From positions 22,769,190 through 22,833,189 of the forward strand of contig NC_035170.2 in NCBI RefSeq assembly GCF_001659605.2: DNA of 64,000 nucleotides, written 5' to 3'. The translations under genes were made by a program, and so were the position numbers. This DNA comes from Manihot esculenta (lineage: Eukaryota; Streptophyta; Magnoliopsida; Malpighiales; Euphorbiaceae). This document shows positions 11,310 through 22,112 of this stretch, in pieces. The stretch's first letter is position 1. Each line of letters begins with the position of its first letter. The notes under the pieces are model-generated. The model searched no databases and was not told where the DNA came from. It saw only the letters and a program-made list of their open reading frames with translations.

Positions 11310-13115
11310 ATGAAGGGATGTGGAATGTTTAAGAAGCCCAAAGGACCGGTTCGACTTCCTGATCATACAAGTCAAGAGGAGGCGACTGCAATTGACGTAG
11401 CGGAGCATGAGCCGCAGTTACCACGGACATCGACAGGACTTGGTGATACGGAGCTTCAGATATGGGTACCACTTGCATCTAGAGTACAGCCATCTCATGG
11501 TGATCAATCATGTCCACCAGTTCCTCTATGTACCGCTGCATTGCCTCCCCGTCCCCTTCCAGCTCCTCACCGTCACACTATAGATCCTCACCGTCCCACT
11601 CCAGCTCCACGACATTTGGTATCACATTCATAGTCATCTCATCCTGCATCCTCTTCTGCTACTGCATCAGCTAGTGCAGCAGGATCTGCATCAGCATCTA
11701 CTCCAGCATCTATGGGTTCGACCACTACTGTAGGTGGCATACGGTCATTCCGACATACCATTTCACTCATTAATAACAAGTAATAATTAATTATTTTTTA
11801 ATTACTATTAGTTTCATTATTTCCCTATACTAACCTACTGTTGTTCATGTAATTTACATCCGTCGGAGTTGTGCAGTCGCAGGATCACCCTGATAATAAA
11901 AGAAAGATTGGTCATGGAAGGGCAATGTTGGAAGATAGTACCGAATGACACGAAGGAGTTTGATTGGCAATAATTCAAGGTGAACCATAATTTTTAAAGT
12001 ATATTGAACTATAATATGAAATGTATAATTACTAACTACTCATATATTTTAATCTTTTTGCAGAAATACTTCCTATGGGACCAAGCAATTGACAGCTTGG
12101 TCAAAATTGCATGGCAGAAAAAGGCTACTGAGAGATATAGGGGCCTTATGTGTGAAATCAGAAAAGGAAAGACAAAGAATCTAGCTACACCAGATTCTAT
12201 TTTGAGGAAATGGCAGGAAACTTGGAACACTTCTGAATATAAATAGAGGTGTAACAAGTTTTCTGCCAATAGGCACAGTGAGGTTGGAGGGGCAGGATTT
12301 GGTATTTCCAAGCACGCTTGTGAATCAGTTTCATAATATTTCCACCAGCAGAGGAAGGTATTAATAATCCCTTTAATATTTATTTTATTATAAATATTTT
12401 ATTGCGATGCTAATTGTTATCCTTCTTATACTTGGTAATAGAGAGAAAGATTAGGAAGAGAACCACATTCTCATGAGCTTTTCGATGCCACACATAAGAG
12501 AAAGGGGACAAAGGAGTTTGTTGATGTTAGGTCAAAAGCTATTTATGTAAGTTGATAATAAATGTATTTATAATCAATTTTGGATGTACTTAATTCATAT
12601 TAGTAATAAGTTATTTAAAATTTATAATGCAGGATAAATACATACAACTAAAGGAAGCAACAATACAGCAATAAGAGGGAAGCAATGAGCCGACACCCAT
12701 AAATAAGGCCCAACTTTACTACGAGGCAGTTGGTGGGCAGAAAAAGAGTCGAGTTTATAGATTAGGGTCCTAGGCTTCTGCATATTTTCATGAATCATCA
12801 TATTATTCCGCTTCATACACGTCTGCATGCCGAGTGGATCCTCCTACCATTGAAGCAATGAACAGGATGCAGAATAAAATTGATCGGCTAGAGACAAAGA
12901 ATGGTCGACTTAACATAGTGGTGGAGGAATTGCAGGCGTTTATGCATAGGATGATGGCACAATAAGGTGTTGGGACATCCACTCAGACATCTGCTCCTCC
13001 GGCACCTCCAGCGCCGTCTCCACAGCAGCAGCATGATGATGCCCCTGTCATTGGTAATCATTATACAGACAGTGATGATGATACAGATGATGAGCTTGCT
13101 AGTTTAGTTTAGTAT
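11310..13115 (+). pseudogene. CACTA second gene (TNPD-like, Transposase_24-type) remnant
   Basis: One open stretch begins at the methionine at 11310 (MKGCGMFKKPKGPVRLPD) and turns into Pro/His/Thr-rich low complexity up to 11633. A later exon-like block at 12064-12246 encodes FLWDQAIDSLVKIAWQKKA and RKGKTKNLATPDSILRKWQE, typical of the plant Ptta/En/Spm transposase domain. Further pieces near 12440-12600 (RKRGTKEFVDVRSKA-like) and 12840-12960 (a coiled-coil-like EAMNRMQNKIDRLETK) look like its downstream exons. Introns seem plausible between blocks, but stops are also present, so I treat it as decayed. Confidence 0.65.
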
Positions 13116-13261
13116 GTATCTTTTGTTCTGACCAGTTGGTAATTTTATTTTTAATTTATAACTGTTGTACAAAATTAATATATGTAATATAATTATGAAA
13201 TCTTTAAGTTTTAAATATATTTTATTTTATATAATGATTGATTTGGTTTTTACGTATGTAG

Positions 13262-13395
13262 TTGAATAATGTATAGGGTGATGATGGATGTATATGAATG
13301 AATAATGTACAGGGTGATGATGGATGTATATGAATGTACAGGGTGATGATGGATGTATATCAATGTACAGGGTGATGATGGATGAATGTATATGA
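13262..13395 (+). repeat. Minisatellite, period about 29-40 bp
   Basis: Four units share TACAGGGTGATGATGGAT followed by GTATATGAATG, with small length differences. The array lies between the last CACTA gene remnant and the right terminus, so it belongs to the transposon's 3' non-coding region. Confidence 0.9.
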
Positions 13396-13435
13396 AAATG
13401 TTTGAAAATATATGGATGATTTTATAATTTTATGA

Positions 13436-13575
13436 ATCACCAACGGATTACCAACGGAGTTTCCGTTGGTATTACTAACGGAACAATTCCGTTGTCAAGG
13501 AAAATATTTTACTAACGGAATATTATTATTTACTAACGGAAATTTCCGTTAGTGTTATTAAAAATTCTTGTAGTG
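13436..13575 (+). repeat. CACTA right terminus with subterminal repeats
   Basis: Multiple direct and inverted copies of ACTAACGGAA and CCAACGGA (for example TTTCCGTTGGT, GGAAATTTCCGTTAG) lead into the terminal TTCTTGTAGTG. Such subterminal repeats are normally the binding sites of the TNPA/TNPD-type protein. The base after the terminus starts AAC, but the matching 3-bp duplication on the left cannot be found. Confidence 0.85.
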
Positions 13576-14918
13576 AACAGCAAGCAGAAAAAAAAAAATT
13601 TTGTGCGGAACAGTAGAAGAGAAAACAAAGCAAAAAAGTAGTATGTAAAATCAGTCTTCATGGCAATCAAAAAGAAACATTTTTATGCAACACTTCCCCC
13701 CCACCCCCCTCCACACACTTACTCCTCACATTGTATTCAATGTGAAAAAAATTCAAACAATAGGGAAGCTCATTATAAAAGTAAAACAAAATAAAAGATT
13801 AAAGAACTTCTCTAAGGAGTAAGTCGCCTTTAAAACTTCAGGCTGATGGTGATTGGGGTATAGGTAGCCCAAAGTGGGAGAGAATGGTAGCCAATTTAGC
13901 ATCAATGTGGTTCATTTTTGCCTCAATTCTTATTAAGTGGGCATGATCATCATATTCTGGAGGTGCTACTGAGGTGGCTGGGCCTGACTTGTTCTTTGTC
14001 CGAAATAAACGCGATCGTGGTGGAATAATAGGAACTGGAGGACAAAACACAATTTCTTTTCTCTCATTGAGGCAAAATAAACCCATAGATTTAAGTGCAT
14101 GAATATCAAGAGGAAGAATATGTTCAACAATGTGCAAATTGATATCCGCTATATCAAGCAAATCCAACGTTACAGCTAGCATGGATATCCCAGAACCTAG
14201 ATAGATGCCATGTTGTATAAGAAATGGTCTTAAACTGGGAGGCCAATCAAAAACTAAAATTAACTTTACGTTTATTCAACGTGTATCACAAAAACAAGAG
14301 TTCATATTTGGTCAGCTTGGTGGGATCTTTATTTTTTTTAGAAAATGTATATAACAAAGGAACCTGTAAATGTACCTAAGGGTAGGGCTCTGGATATCAT
14401 TTATTTTAGATTTACCCCCCTTAAACTCAATTGTAGGATTCCCTGTTAATTTTTTATAGACCAAGTCTGGATTCCAACTAACTGGATAGTCACATAGAGA
14501 GTCCAAGTATATAGTAGTTTTAACATAATCATTGTCATAAATACCTAGATGCAAATTGAAACTAGTGATTGAACAATATACCAATTTATTTTGCAATCTA
14601 AAATGAATAATAGGTACATTTAAATTAAAATTCTGCACGTCATAAGTAAACTCATAGATAGCATAAAATTCACGGCATAGCTCAACATAAGAGGGCCAGT
14701 TAATTGCAAAAAATTTCCACCATCCAATATTATCACTCAAAACATAAACTCCATCAAGCAAATTTAACTGAGTTAAGGCAGCATCACTTATACTTTTGCA
14801 AGAATAAATCTCATAATGCAGGAAAGCTTTGTGCCTGGCCTTATCATCGCTCTCAAAATTGAAGTTACCATGTACTTCATGTTCCTCCAGTAAGTACTTA
14901 GACTTGCCACTGGCTATC
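13576..14918 (-). pseudogene. Older Athila element: env-like (ORF-1) 3' part and 3' UTR
   Basis: On the minus strand, 14918-14312 encodes a block with homology by eye to 33000-33440 of the complete Athila element (IGWWKFFAINWPSYVELCRE here, IGWEKFFFLRMPSFLELTRE there). The frame shifts at an A run near 14330. 14182-13838 then encodes the C-terminal part, with LDIHALKSMGLFC against LDLRTLDDMGLLC. The 3' UTR (13690-13740) shares the CACATTG...ACAATG and G-rich blocks. The domain is the plant ATHILA ORF-1 type. The matching 5' part lies at 36744 and beyond; the reading frame is consistent across the 21.8-kb insertion once the duplicated CTATC is counted once. The CACTA element at 13575 interrupts its downstream end. 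Confidence 0.8.
14914..14918 (+). repeat. Target-site duplication, left (CTATC)
   Basis: The five bases CTATC directly before the LTR start (TGATCAAG) recur at 36744-36748 directly after the right LTR. This proves one insertion event for the 14919-36743 element. Confidence 0.96.
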
Positions 14919-16441
14919 TGATCAAGCATAATTTAGCCACATTTTTATTATATTTATTACTGTTTATTTACACATTATTTAGCTTAATTTATGGTTTTTA
15001 CCTTGTTTTTACAGAAAAGGAAGAAATTGGAAAAATGGAGAAAAAGTGCAGAAAATGACAAAAAAGTGAATGGGTCAGTGATTTGCCCAAATCACTACCC
15101 AGATCAAGCTGAAGCAGAAACCTGGAGGCAACAGGCAGAAGTGATATGGGCAAGTGATCTGCCCAAATCACTCACAGAAACTGGCCAAATCACTCGCAGA
15201 GACAGAGACAGAAACTGGACTGAATCCCAGAGAGCGATTGGGGCAGATTGGGCAAGTGATCTGCCCAAATCACTCGCAGAAACTGCCCAAATCACCTTGA
15301 CAGCAGAAATTGACAGCAGAGGCGGGAAAACAGCAGGGAACCGAATTTCGAATTTTTAGAAGTCCAAATCCAGCTCAATCACTACCAACACAATTTCAAG
15401 AGCCACGAAAGAGTTTCTCGCCTAAGGAAGTCCAATTGCAATTAAATTCAACATCAAAAGAGGAATCAAACACCAAATCAAAAAGGGATTTCAAAACCCT
15501 AGATGGATGGAATTCTTTAGCTATAAAAGAGCAACCTCCAAACCAGCAAGGGGCATCTTCTGATCAGCTACTCAGCAACTTCTCCCCTCGCCAGAAACCC
15601 TGCAACTTCTTTCCTTTTCCTTTCTTTTCATCTTTTGTTTATTTAGTCCACCATGAGTGGCTAATTTCCTTTCTTTTCTAGTTGAAATTGAGGAAATTCA
15701 GATTTGTGATGAATTGGGAGATTTAAAACTCCATTGTTAAACTCTTGTTTGCTTTTAATATTTATGCAACTAGATTTTTTCCATAATTATTACTTTACTT
15801 TTAGAATCAATAAGGGCCCGTTGCTTTTAAATTGCTTGAGTAATAAACTGTTTGAATGATTTAGGTCCGTAATTGCTTAGATTATTTGAGCATATCTATA
15901 ATCACTTGCATAATCTAGACTTGACCACGCGGTTGGCAAAGATAGAATTGGATTTCTCTAAGTCTTAATGCAATCAAGAGTTGTTCGATGCTAAATGCCC
16001 CAAGGACGTTCCTTGGCAACTTGTTGATTAGTGTTTGGTTAGCGAACGTTTCCTAATCAAACTAAAACTAAAGAGGAATTTGGATTGTGAGAAGCGTCTT
16101 CCACAACCAAAACTAATTTATTGAAATAAAATAGGAGTCCTAGATAATCAATGATCAATTCTGAACAAACTGAAATAGACTCATACTTCAACTAGAATCC
16201 TTCTCCCATTGAGATTTTCATTCATTTAAATTATTGCTTTCTTTTGCTATTTAATTTTAATACATCATCATCAAAACAAAACCCCCCCTCTTTTAATTAT
16301 TTGTTATTTACTTGTCTTGGTCATTATTAGGAAGGTCTTTAGTGTCAATTCCCTATGGTTCGACCCTATCGCCACTATCTGCAAATTTATTTGTTGATTG
16401 ATAATAGGTTTATTTTTGACGGCTTCAACAACCGCTTATCA
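14919..16441 (+). repeat. Athila 5' LTR (1523 bp)
   Basis: Starts TGATCAAGCATAATTTAG and ends CCGCTTATCA. A TATA box (TATAAAA) at 15522-15528 marks the probable start of transcription shortly downstream. Palindromic GTGATYTGCCCAAATCAC copies lie at 15078-15095, about 15155 and about 15257. The open frames seen across them are chance translations of LTR DNA. Confidence 0.95.
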
Positions 16442-16446
16442 AAAAT

Positions 16447-16464
16447 TGGCGCCGTTGCCGGGGA
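16447..16464 (+). promoter_or_regulatory. Athila primer-binding site
   Basis: TGGCGCCGTTGCCGGGGA lies five bases inside the 5' LTR. This is the primer-binding site characteristic of plant Athila-type elements, thought to pair with a tRNA-Asp 3' end. Confidence 0.92.
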
Positions 16465-16493
16465 ATTGATTTAAACTAACGTATTTTTCCTTT

Positions 16494-18304
16494 ATGACCA
16501 GGTCTGGCTGTAAAGACAATCTTCTTTACGATCCAGAGATAGAACGCACCGCCAAGAGCTTAAGGAAGCAAGAAAACTTGAGGAACCAAGCCTCCAAAGC
16601 ATCCTCGTCAGCACCAGTAAAATCACCTACAGCCCCTGCTGCAGAATTTTCTACACCAACAGAATTTTTTGCACCACCAGATTCGCCTACAGCCACTGCT
16701 GCATTTGAACCAGATACCCGAATCCAGGTTACTACAGAAGATCACACAATGGCAGAACAACCTGCTGTCCGTGAAGAAGCTGAAATTCAAGCTAGGAACC
16801 TGCCTGTCCCTGTCCAAGCACCACAGCCACGGGAAAGAACTCTCGGAGAGCTAGCTGAACCAGCAGGAGACCTAGCACCCTTATGCATTGCATATCCCCC
16901 ATTAACAGCACCTTTTGAGCTTAAGACAGGTCTGATCCATCTCCTTCCCAAATTCAGAGGCCTAGAAAATGAAGATCCTCACAAGCATTTGAAGGCATTC
17001 CACATTGTGTACTCCACCATGAGACCTCAAGGTATTCCCGAAGAAGATGTCAAGCTTAGAGCCTTCCCTTTTTCCCTTGATGACTATGCCAAGGAATGGC
17101 TATTCTACTTACCACCCGGATCCATCACATCATGGGCTGGTATGGTGAGAGCATTCTTGAGAAAATTCTTTCTTATCTCAAAAGCCATAGGCATCCGTCG
17201 AGAGATAAGTGGCATAAGGCAAAAGCACTCTGAAGGCTTGTATGAGTACTGGGAGAGGTTCAAAAAGTTGTGCACAAGCTGCCCTCAGCATGATATTTCT
17301 GACCAATCTCTCATTGAGTACTTCTATGGAGGTCTGCTACCCTCAGAGAGAAAATTTATTGATGCAGCCTGTGGAGGATCAATTGAAAGAAAATCACCTC
17401 GAGAGATGAGGGAATTAATTTCCACCATGGCTGTAGCTTCTCAGCAATTTGGAGACTAAGAGCAGCCACCAAGAAGGGTAAATGAGGTGAGTACATCCAT
17501 TTTGGCATCCCAAATTTCTGATCTCACCAATGCTGTCCGTAGCCTTGTTGAGGGTCAAACCCAACAAGTCCAGCAGATTCAGCAGCCCAAGCCATGTGGA
17601 ATATGTGCCAACAACCAACCAACTGATCTATGTCCTTCCCTTCAAGAAGAGGACCAGCAAGTCAATGCTGTTGGAAGTTTCAATGGGCAAAGAAGGTATG
17701 ATCCCTATGCAAATACTTATAATCCAGGTTAGAGGGACCATCCAAATTTCAGTTATGCAAGGGGAAATCAATATCCAAGCTACCAACAAAGGAATCAAGC
17801 TCAAGCTACACCTCAGAACTCCAATGCACCTCTTGAAGAGATTGTGAAGACTTTAGCAAATACTGTGCAAAATCTTGAGAAACAAATGAGTCAAATGGCC
17901 ATTTCAGTGAACAAACTTGAATCACAAGGAAAGCTACCTTCCCAAACTGAGGTAAATCCAAGACAAAATGCTAGTGCCATCACATTGAGGAGTGGAAAAG
18001 AGCTACAAGACAGCAAGGCTGAAAAATTGCAAAAACAGGCCATGGAGGAAATTCTGCCAGAAAGTGATCAGGGCAGTCGATTTGCCCAAATCACTGACCC
18101 AATCACTAGGCAAACTGATCTGCCCAGCAATGATCTGCCCAAATCACCAGAAAAGGTAGAAAGTGATCTGCCCAAATCAACAGACCAGGCAGAGTCCAGT
18201 CAAGGGAAGAAACAACAACCAGCAAAGAAATTCAAGGTACATCCTCCCTTTCCCAAAAGATTTGCAAGATCTCAGAAAGAAAAAGAGGAAAGAGAGATAC
18301 TTGA
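16494..18304 (+). pseudogene. Athila gag, two nonsense codons, cut by nested insertion
   Basis: One frame from an ATG at 16494 runs to the chromovirus insertion at 18304. It is broken only by TAA (17457-17459) and TAG (17730-17732). The core near 16860-17450 has the retrotransposon gag fold signature (DPHKHLKAFHIVYSTM, DYAKEWLFYLPPGSI, LRKFFLISKA). CGICANNQPTDLCP at about 17597-17640 stands where a zinc knuckle is expected. Near 18065-18200 the frame passes through four palindrome-derived repeats read as DLPKS or similar. After the insertion, the same phase resumes at 28062, so the original gene was a continuous gag-pol frame. Confidence 0.9.
18300..18304 (+). repeat. Target-site duplication, left (CTTGA)
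   Basis: CTTGA precedes the chromovirus LTR and recurs at 28057-28061 immediately after its right LTR. This defines the nested insertion exactly. Confidence 0.96.
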
Positions 18305-20517
18305 TGTAATACCTGGCTAGACTCCGGTATCGGAATTCCTACCGTTCGGTGGAATCTCGGATGTCAGAAGCCTCTAGTAGGGTAGAAACATGTTTTCATA
18401 AAATGTTTTAAGGCATTTCATGGTTTTAAGCATGAAAATTTAATGAGTTTTTGCATGAAAAGTATTTGGAGGAAAACCCAGGTTCGGCCGCCGAAAGTCA
18501 AGTTCGGCCGCCGAACATGCATGCGTTTTGGAGGCACGTTAGGCCCCGAAAGCATGAGTGAGGGAAGTTCAGGTTCGGCCGCCGAAAGTCAAGTTCGGCC
18601 GCCGAACATGGCAGGCATGCGGAGGCAAGTTCGGCCCCCGAACGTGGCCTGGCCAGCCACTATAAAAGGGTCACTTAGCCGAAATGGGCGAGCTTTCTCC
18701 CATTTTCGGCCACTGCTAGCTTCCGACCTCCCTCTTCCAAATCTAGTGTTCTTCCTTCAAATCCCCACCATTTTTCTTGAGTTTTAAGCTTGCATTGAAG
18801 GTTTTGAACTTTTGAAACAAGTTTTGGAGCTTTGGGAACTCAGGAGCTCATTTTCGTGGATCTCCAAGTTTAGGTCATCTCCCTCTCGATCTTCAAGAGG
18901 TAAGAGCCGATCTTAAGCTCCTTATATGTTTTAAGTAAGTTTTAAGTTGAGTTTATGGGTTTTGATGACGATTTGAGCAATGTATGTTGTTTGTGTGTGT
19001 TTGAAGTGTTGTAGTTGGGGTATTTGATTGTTTGAGACCCCTAGGAACTTGTATGCATGTTTTAGAACAAGTTTATGCATGATTGGTGAGTTTGGAGGCG
19101 AAAATGCTTAAGGGAGCCAAGTTTCTGCCCTTCGGCAGAAACCAGGTTCTGCAGCCGAAGGAGCTTTCGGCCGCCGAACATAGCTGGAGAGGCAGGCCTT
19201 TCGGCTGCCGAAGTTGCCCCCGAAAGGAGACTTTCGTCTCTGTCTGGCACTTTCGGCCGCCGAAGGTGCCGCCGAACATGCATAAGTTTCGCCTCTGTCT
19301 GGGACTTTCGGCCGCCGAACCTGCCGCCGAAAGTGCCCTGTTCAGCCATTTCTTGCATGTTTTTATGTGATGTTTTCGGGATGTTTTAGGGGGTTTTTGG
19401 GGAGTATGTTAGAGTTATGTTTATGTATGTTTGGTCCCTCATTGGAGTCCACCTGTGTAGGTTCGGACCCGAGGAACTGAGGACCTCAGCAGTGAGCCAG
19501 CTGCTACAGAGTTTGTCAGAGCTAGCCAGAGGTGAGTGGAATAAACTTTAAGTTTTAAAATAAACGAAATATGAATTTTGAGCATGATCCATGCATCATG
19601 AATGCCATGAGATATAGTAGGTTGCTTGCATTAGTATTCACGAATATGTTGCATTGCATTTATGATGTTGATGTGGATTGGTCATTGGATGATCCTTTAG
19701 TCCTCATATGATATGATGATGTTATAGCATGATATGGTATGGAAGTCCAGGTTGTACCCATTCTACGTCCCTGGCACGATGTAAGAGGAAGTCCAGGTTG
19801 TACCCATTCTACGTCCCTGGCACAGTTGGACTGTATGATATGTTATGTTAAGGGAAAGACCGGTTGTACCCATTCTACGTCCCGGCACAGTTGGACTATG
19901 TAGAGGACTATAGGTGACAATACCATCCGAGATGTGATTTGTTGTGATGTGTTGCATTACATAATGGCATGAGATTTTAATTATATGTTTTCACTATTCT
20001 GCTCACTGGGCTTTGTAGCTCACCCCTCTCCCCTAACCCCAGATGTGCAGGTACAGGGTAGACCAGGAGGTTAGCCAGAGTTTTGAAGTATGTTTATGTA
20101 ATAGTTAGACTGTGGACATGACAATTGTATTATGATATAATGTAAGAGATTTCAGTATGTATGTAATGAGGTATATTGAGGTTATAGATGTGCTTGACCC
20201 TATGAGTATTGTAATCCCTTTGATGCATGATCTTAGATATTTGATGATACAGATGTAAGCCAACTCATCTCATGATGTATTTGCCCATTGGGGCATTGTT
20301 GAGATCCCACAGAGGGGTCATGTTTATGGTTATGTAATGTATGTTCAGGTTGAGTTGGATGTATGAAAGAAAGGTTTTAAATTTTTATGTATTTCCTTGA
20401 TCATGTATGGGATTAATCAGGTTTCCAGGATGTATGTTTGGCTTGCTACGGGTCCCGGCGGCCTTAAGTCGACCCGGATCCTAGCGCCGATAGCGGTCCG
20501 ATTTTCGGGTCGTTACA
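18305..20517 (+). repeat. Chromovirus 5' LTR (2213 bp)
   Basis: Starts TGTAATACCTGGCTAGAC and ends TTCGGGTCGTTACA. A TATA box (TATAAAA) lies at 18661-18667. Copies of the near-palindrome TTCGGCCGCCGAA flank it upstream (about 18480-18640), with a second cluster downstream (about 19130-19330). Three direct repeats containing GTACCCATTCTACGTCCC lie at 19750-19890. Open frames across this DNA are not genes. Confidence 0.95.
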
Positions 20518-20520
20518 GAA

Positions 20521-20532
20521 TGGTATCAGAGC
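20521..20532 (+). promoter_or_regulatory. Chromovirus primer-binding site
   Basis: TGGTATCAGAGC, complementary to the initiator tRNA-Met 3' end, lies three bases inside the 5' LTR. Confidence 0.93.
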
Positions 20533-20753
20533 CCTAGGTTCATAGGATCGGACCTAGAGTGTCGGGCTCATAGATGTTATAGAAGGTCAAGCACAATAGG
20601 AAGGTCATGTCCACTAGGATAGGATGTGGAGTCCTGTCTTGCCATGATGATATGCTATGCTATGTGATGTATGTGATGAGGGTTCATGTGTGCCCACATG
20701 AACCATATGATGCTAATGCTTGTATGATGTGTACTGTTTTTCTGAAAAACAGG

Positions 20754-22112
20754 ATGAGAGAAACTCGTCGATCTGCACGATTGACTGGAGTGCCACCTGA
20801 GGATGAGGGCACGAGCGCCCGTCCTCCCACATTGCCTAGGGCAATGTCTTGTAGAGCCAACAGAGAAAGAGTGTCAAGGGACCCTAGAAGGTCTTTTGAT
20901 GCTAGCAGAAGGGGGACTGATAGAGGAGGAAGTTCTTCAGATGTGAGGGAGGTTATGGAAGAGGATCAGAGGAGGGATGGGAACCTGGATGTGAGCATGG
21001 AGGAAGAAGGGACAGGGGAGTCTCAGGGAGGCGTTCAGGCCTCGGGGTATGGTTTTCCACCCCATTATCCACCCTTCCCACAGGGTTCAGGGTATCCGAT
21101 GGGAGGTACATCGGATTACTCCAGCTTTAACCCCTACCCTACCTACATGCCTTATCCACCTTTCTATCCACCTTACACACAGTACCCAGCTTATCCACCC
21201 TCACCTTTCTATCCAAACCCGGCAAACCCCACCTCGGGGAATGCTGCACCTCCACCTCCACCACCTACAGAACCAGCAGCCCCAGTTACTCAACCTCCTA
21301 GACCTAGCTCAGCTAATGGGAGCAAGGTAAAGATGACAGATTACCTCAAGTTGGATGCTCCCAAATACAAGTCAGGGGATGACCCCTTTGAGTATCTGAG
21401 AGTGGTGAAGACAATAACTGATGAGCTAGGGGCAAGTGACAGCAGGGCCATTCAGATGGCAGGGTTCACTTTAAAGTGCAAGAAGGCACGGGAATGGTTC
21501 AAGTGTTATGTGGACCCGAGACTAGACGGTATGACATGGGAAGAATTTGCGAATGAGTTCGCTGGATGGGCTTTTCCAGACAGTTCCAGAGAACTGAAGA
21601 TGATTGAGTTTGAGCAACTGAGGCAGTCAGAACACATGGGTGTAGAGGAGTTCACGGATAAATTCTTGGAGCTATTGCCTTTTTCAGGGCAAGCTCTAGA
21701 TACAGATACGAAGAAAGCCAAGAGGTATGTTATGAAACTGCATTCCAGGTACTCCTCGTTGATTCAGTCAGCTGAGAGAGAAAGTTTCCACACTGTGGTG
21801 GATATGGCTCGAAGAATGGAAGCAAGTGCTATAGTTGAAGGGTCAGTGAAGCAGTCAGTGACCCAGTCTTCAGGGGTTAAGACCCCAGGCAGAGGAGGAC
21901 CAGGGTTCTCTTCTCAGAGCTCAGGTAAGAAGAGGTGGGATAACACCACCAGGAAGTCGAAGAAGAATAAGTTTTGGAGCAAGTTGAAATCCGGTCTGGG
22001 ATTTGGCGGTGGCTCGAGCTCAGGCTCAGATGGTACAGAATGCCAGAGATGTGGAAGACCACACAGGGGAGTGTGTCGAGCTGGGACTAACACATGTTTC
22101 AGATGTGGATAG
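20754..22112 (+). CDS. Chromovirus gag, ending at TAG inside the zinc knuckle
   Basis: I choose the ATG at 20754 (MRETRRSARLTG) because the residues upstream in the same frame look like leader translation. The order is a basic, then Pro/Tyr-rich N-terminal half; a gag core (YLKLDAPKYKSGDDPFEYLR, KKAREWFKCYV, MTWEEFANEFAGWAFP); a basic Gly/Ser-rich linker; and CQRCGRPHRGVC. The nucleocapsid knuckle CFRCG is then interrupted by TAG at 22110-22112 and continues in the same frame as EGHMARDC. In relatives a Gln codon (CAG) usually stands there. The product would be 452 residues and lack a complete CCHC unless the stop is read through or suppressed. Confidence 0.88.
   Translation: MRETRRSARLTGVPPEDEGTSARPPTLPRAMSCRANRERVSRDPRRSFDASRRGTDRGGSSSDVREVMEEDQRRDGNLDVSMEEEGTGESQGGVQASGYGFPPHYPPFPQGSGYPMGGTSDYSSFNPYPTYMPYPPFYPPYTQYPAYPPSPFYPNPANPTSGNAAPPPPPPTEPAAPVTQPPRPSSANGSKVKMTDYLKLDAPKYKSGDDPFEYLRVVKTITDELGASDSRAIQMAGFTLKCKKAREWFKCYVDPRLDGMTWEEFANEFAGWAFPDSSRELKMIEFEQLRQSEHMGVEEFTDKFLELLPFSGQALDTDTKKAKRYVMKLHSRYSSLIQSAERESFHTVVDMARRMEASAIVEGSVKQSVTQSSGVKTPGRGGPGFSSQSSGKKRWDNTTRKSKKNKFWSKLKSGLGFGGGSSSGSDGTECQRCGRPHRGVCRAGTNTCFRCG

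Larger units (their letters stand above)
9420..13575 (+). mobile_element. Decayed CACTA (En/Spm) DNA transposon, left end lost
   Basis: The right end is clear. The plus strand ends ATTCTTGTAGTG at 13575, the inverted form of the CACTACAAGAAT terminus, with subterminal ACTAACGGAA repeats just inside. The interior has remnants of both usual genes: a TNP2-type transposase tail (DUF4218 then DUF4216 regions) and a second gene with a Ptta/En/Spm-type domain. No CACTAC terminus was found on the left, and the N-terminal two thirds of TNP2 are missing, so the left boundary is only approximate. Confidence 0.85.

Noticed and set aside
15310..15681. Open frames within the Athila LTRs (also 14991-15359, 35294-35662, 35739-35984)
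   Set aside because: They lie inside LTR DNA, are dominated by palindrome-derived repeats, and have no homology to proteins.
18443..19370. Several 60-120-codon frames in the chromovirus LTRs (and copies near 26000-26900 and 46000-46950)
   Set aside because: They translate the TTCGGCCGCCGAA clusters on both strands. The same DNA is defined as LTR by its ends and duplications.
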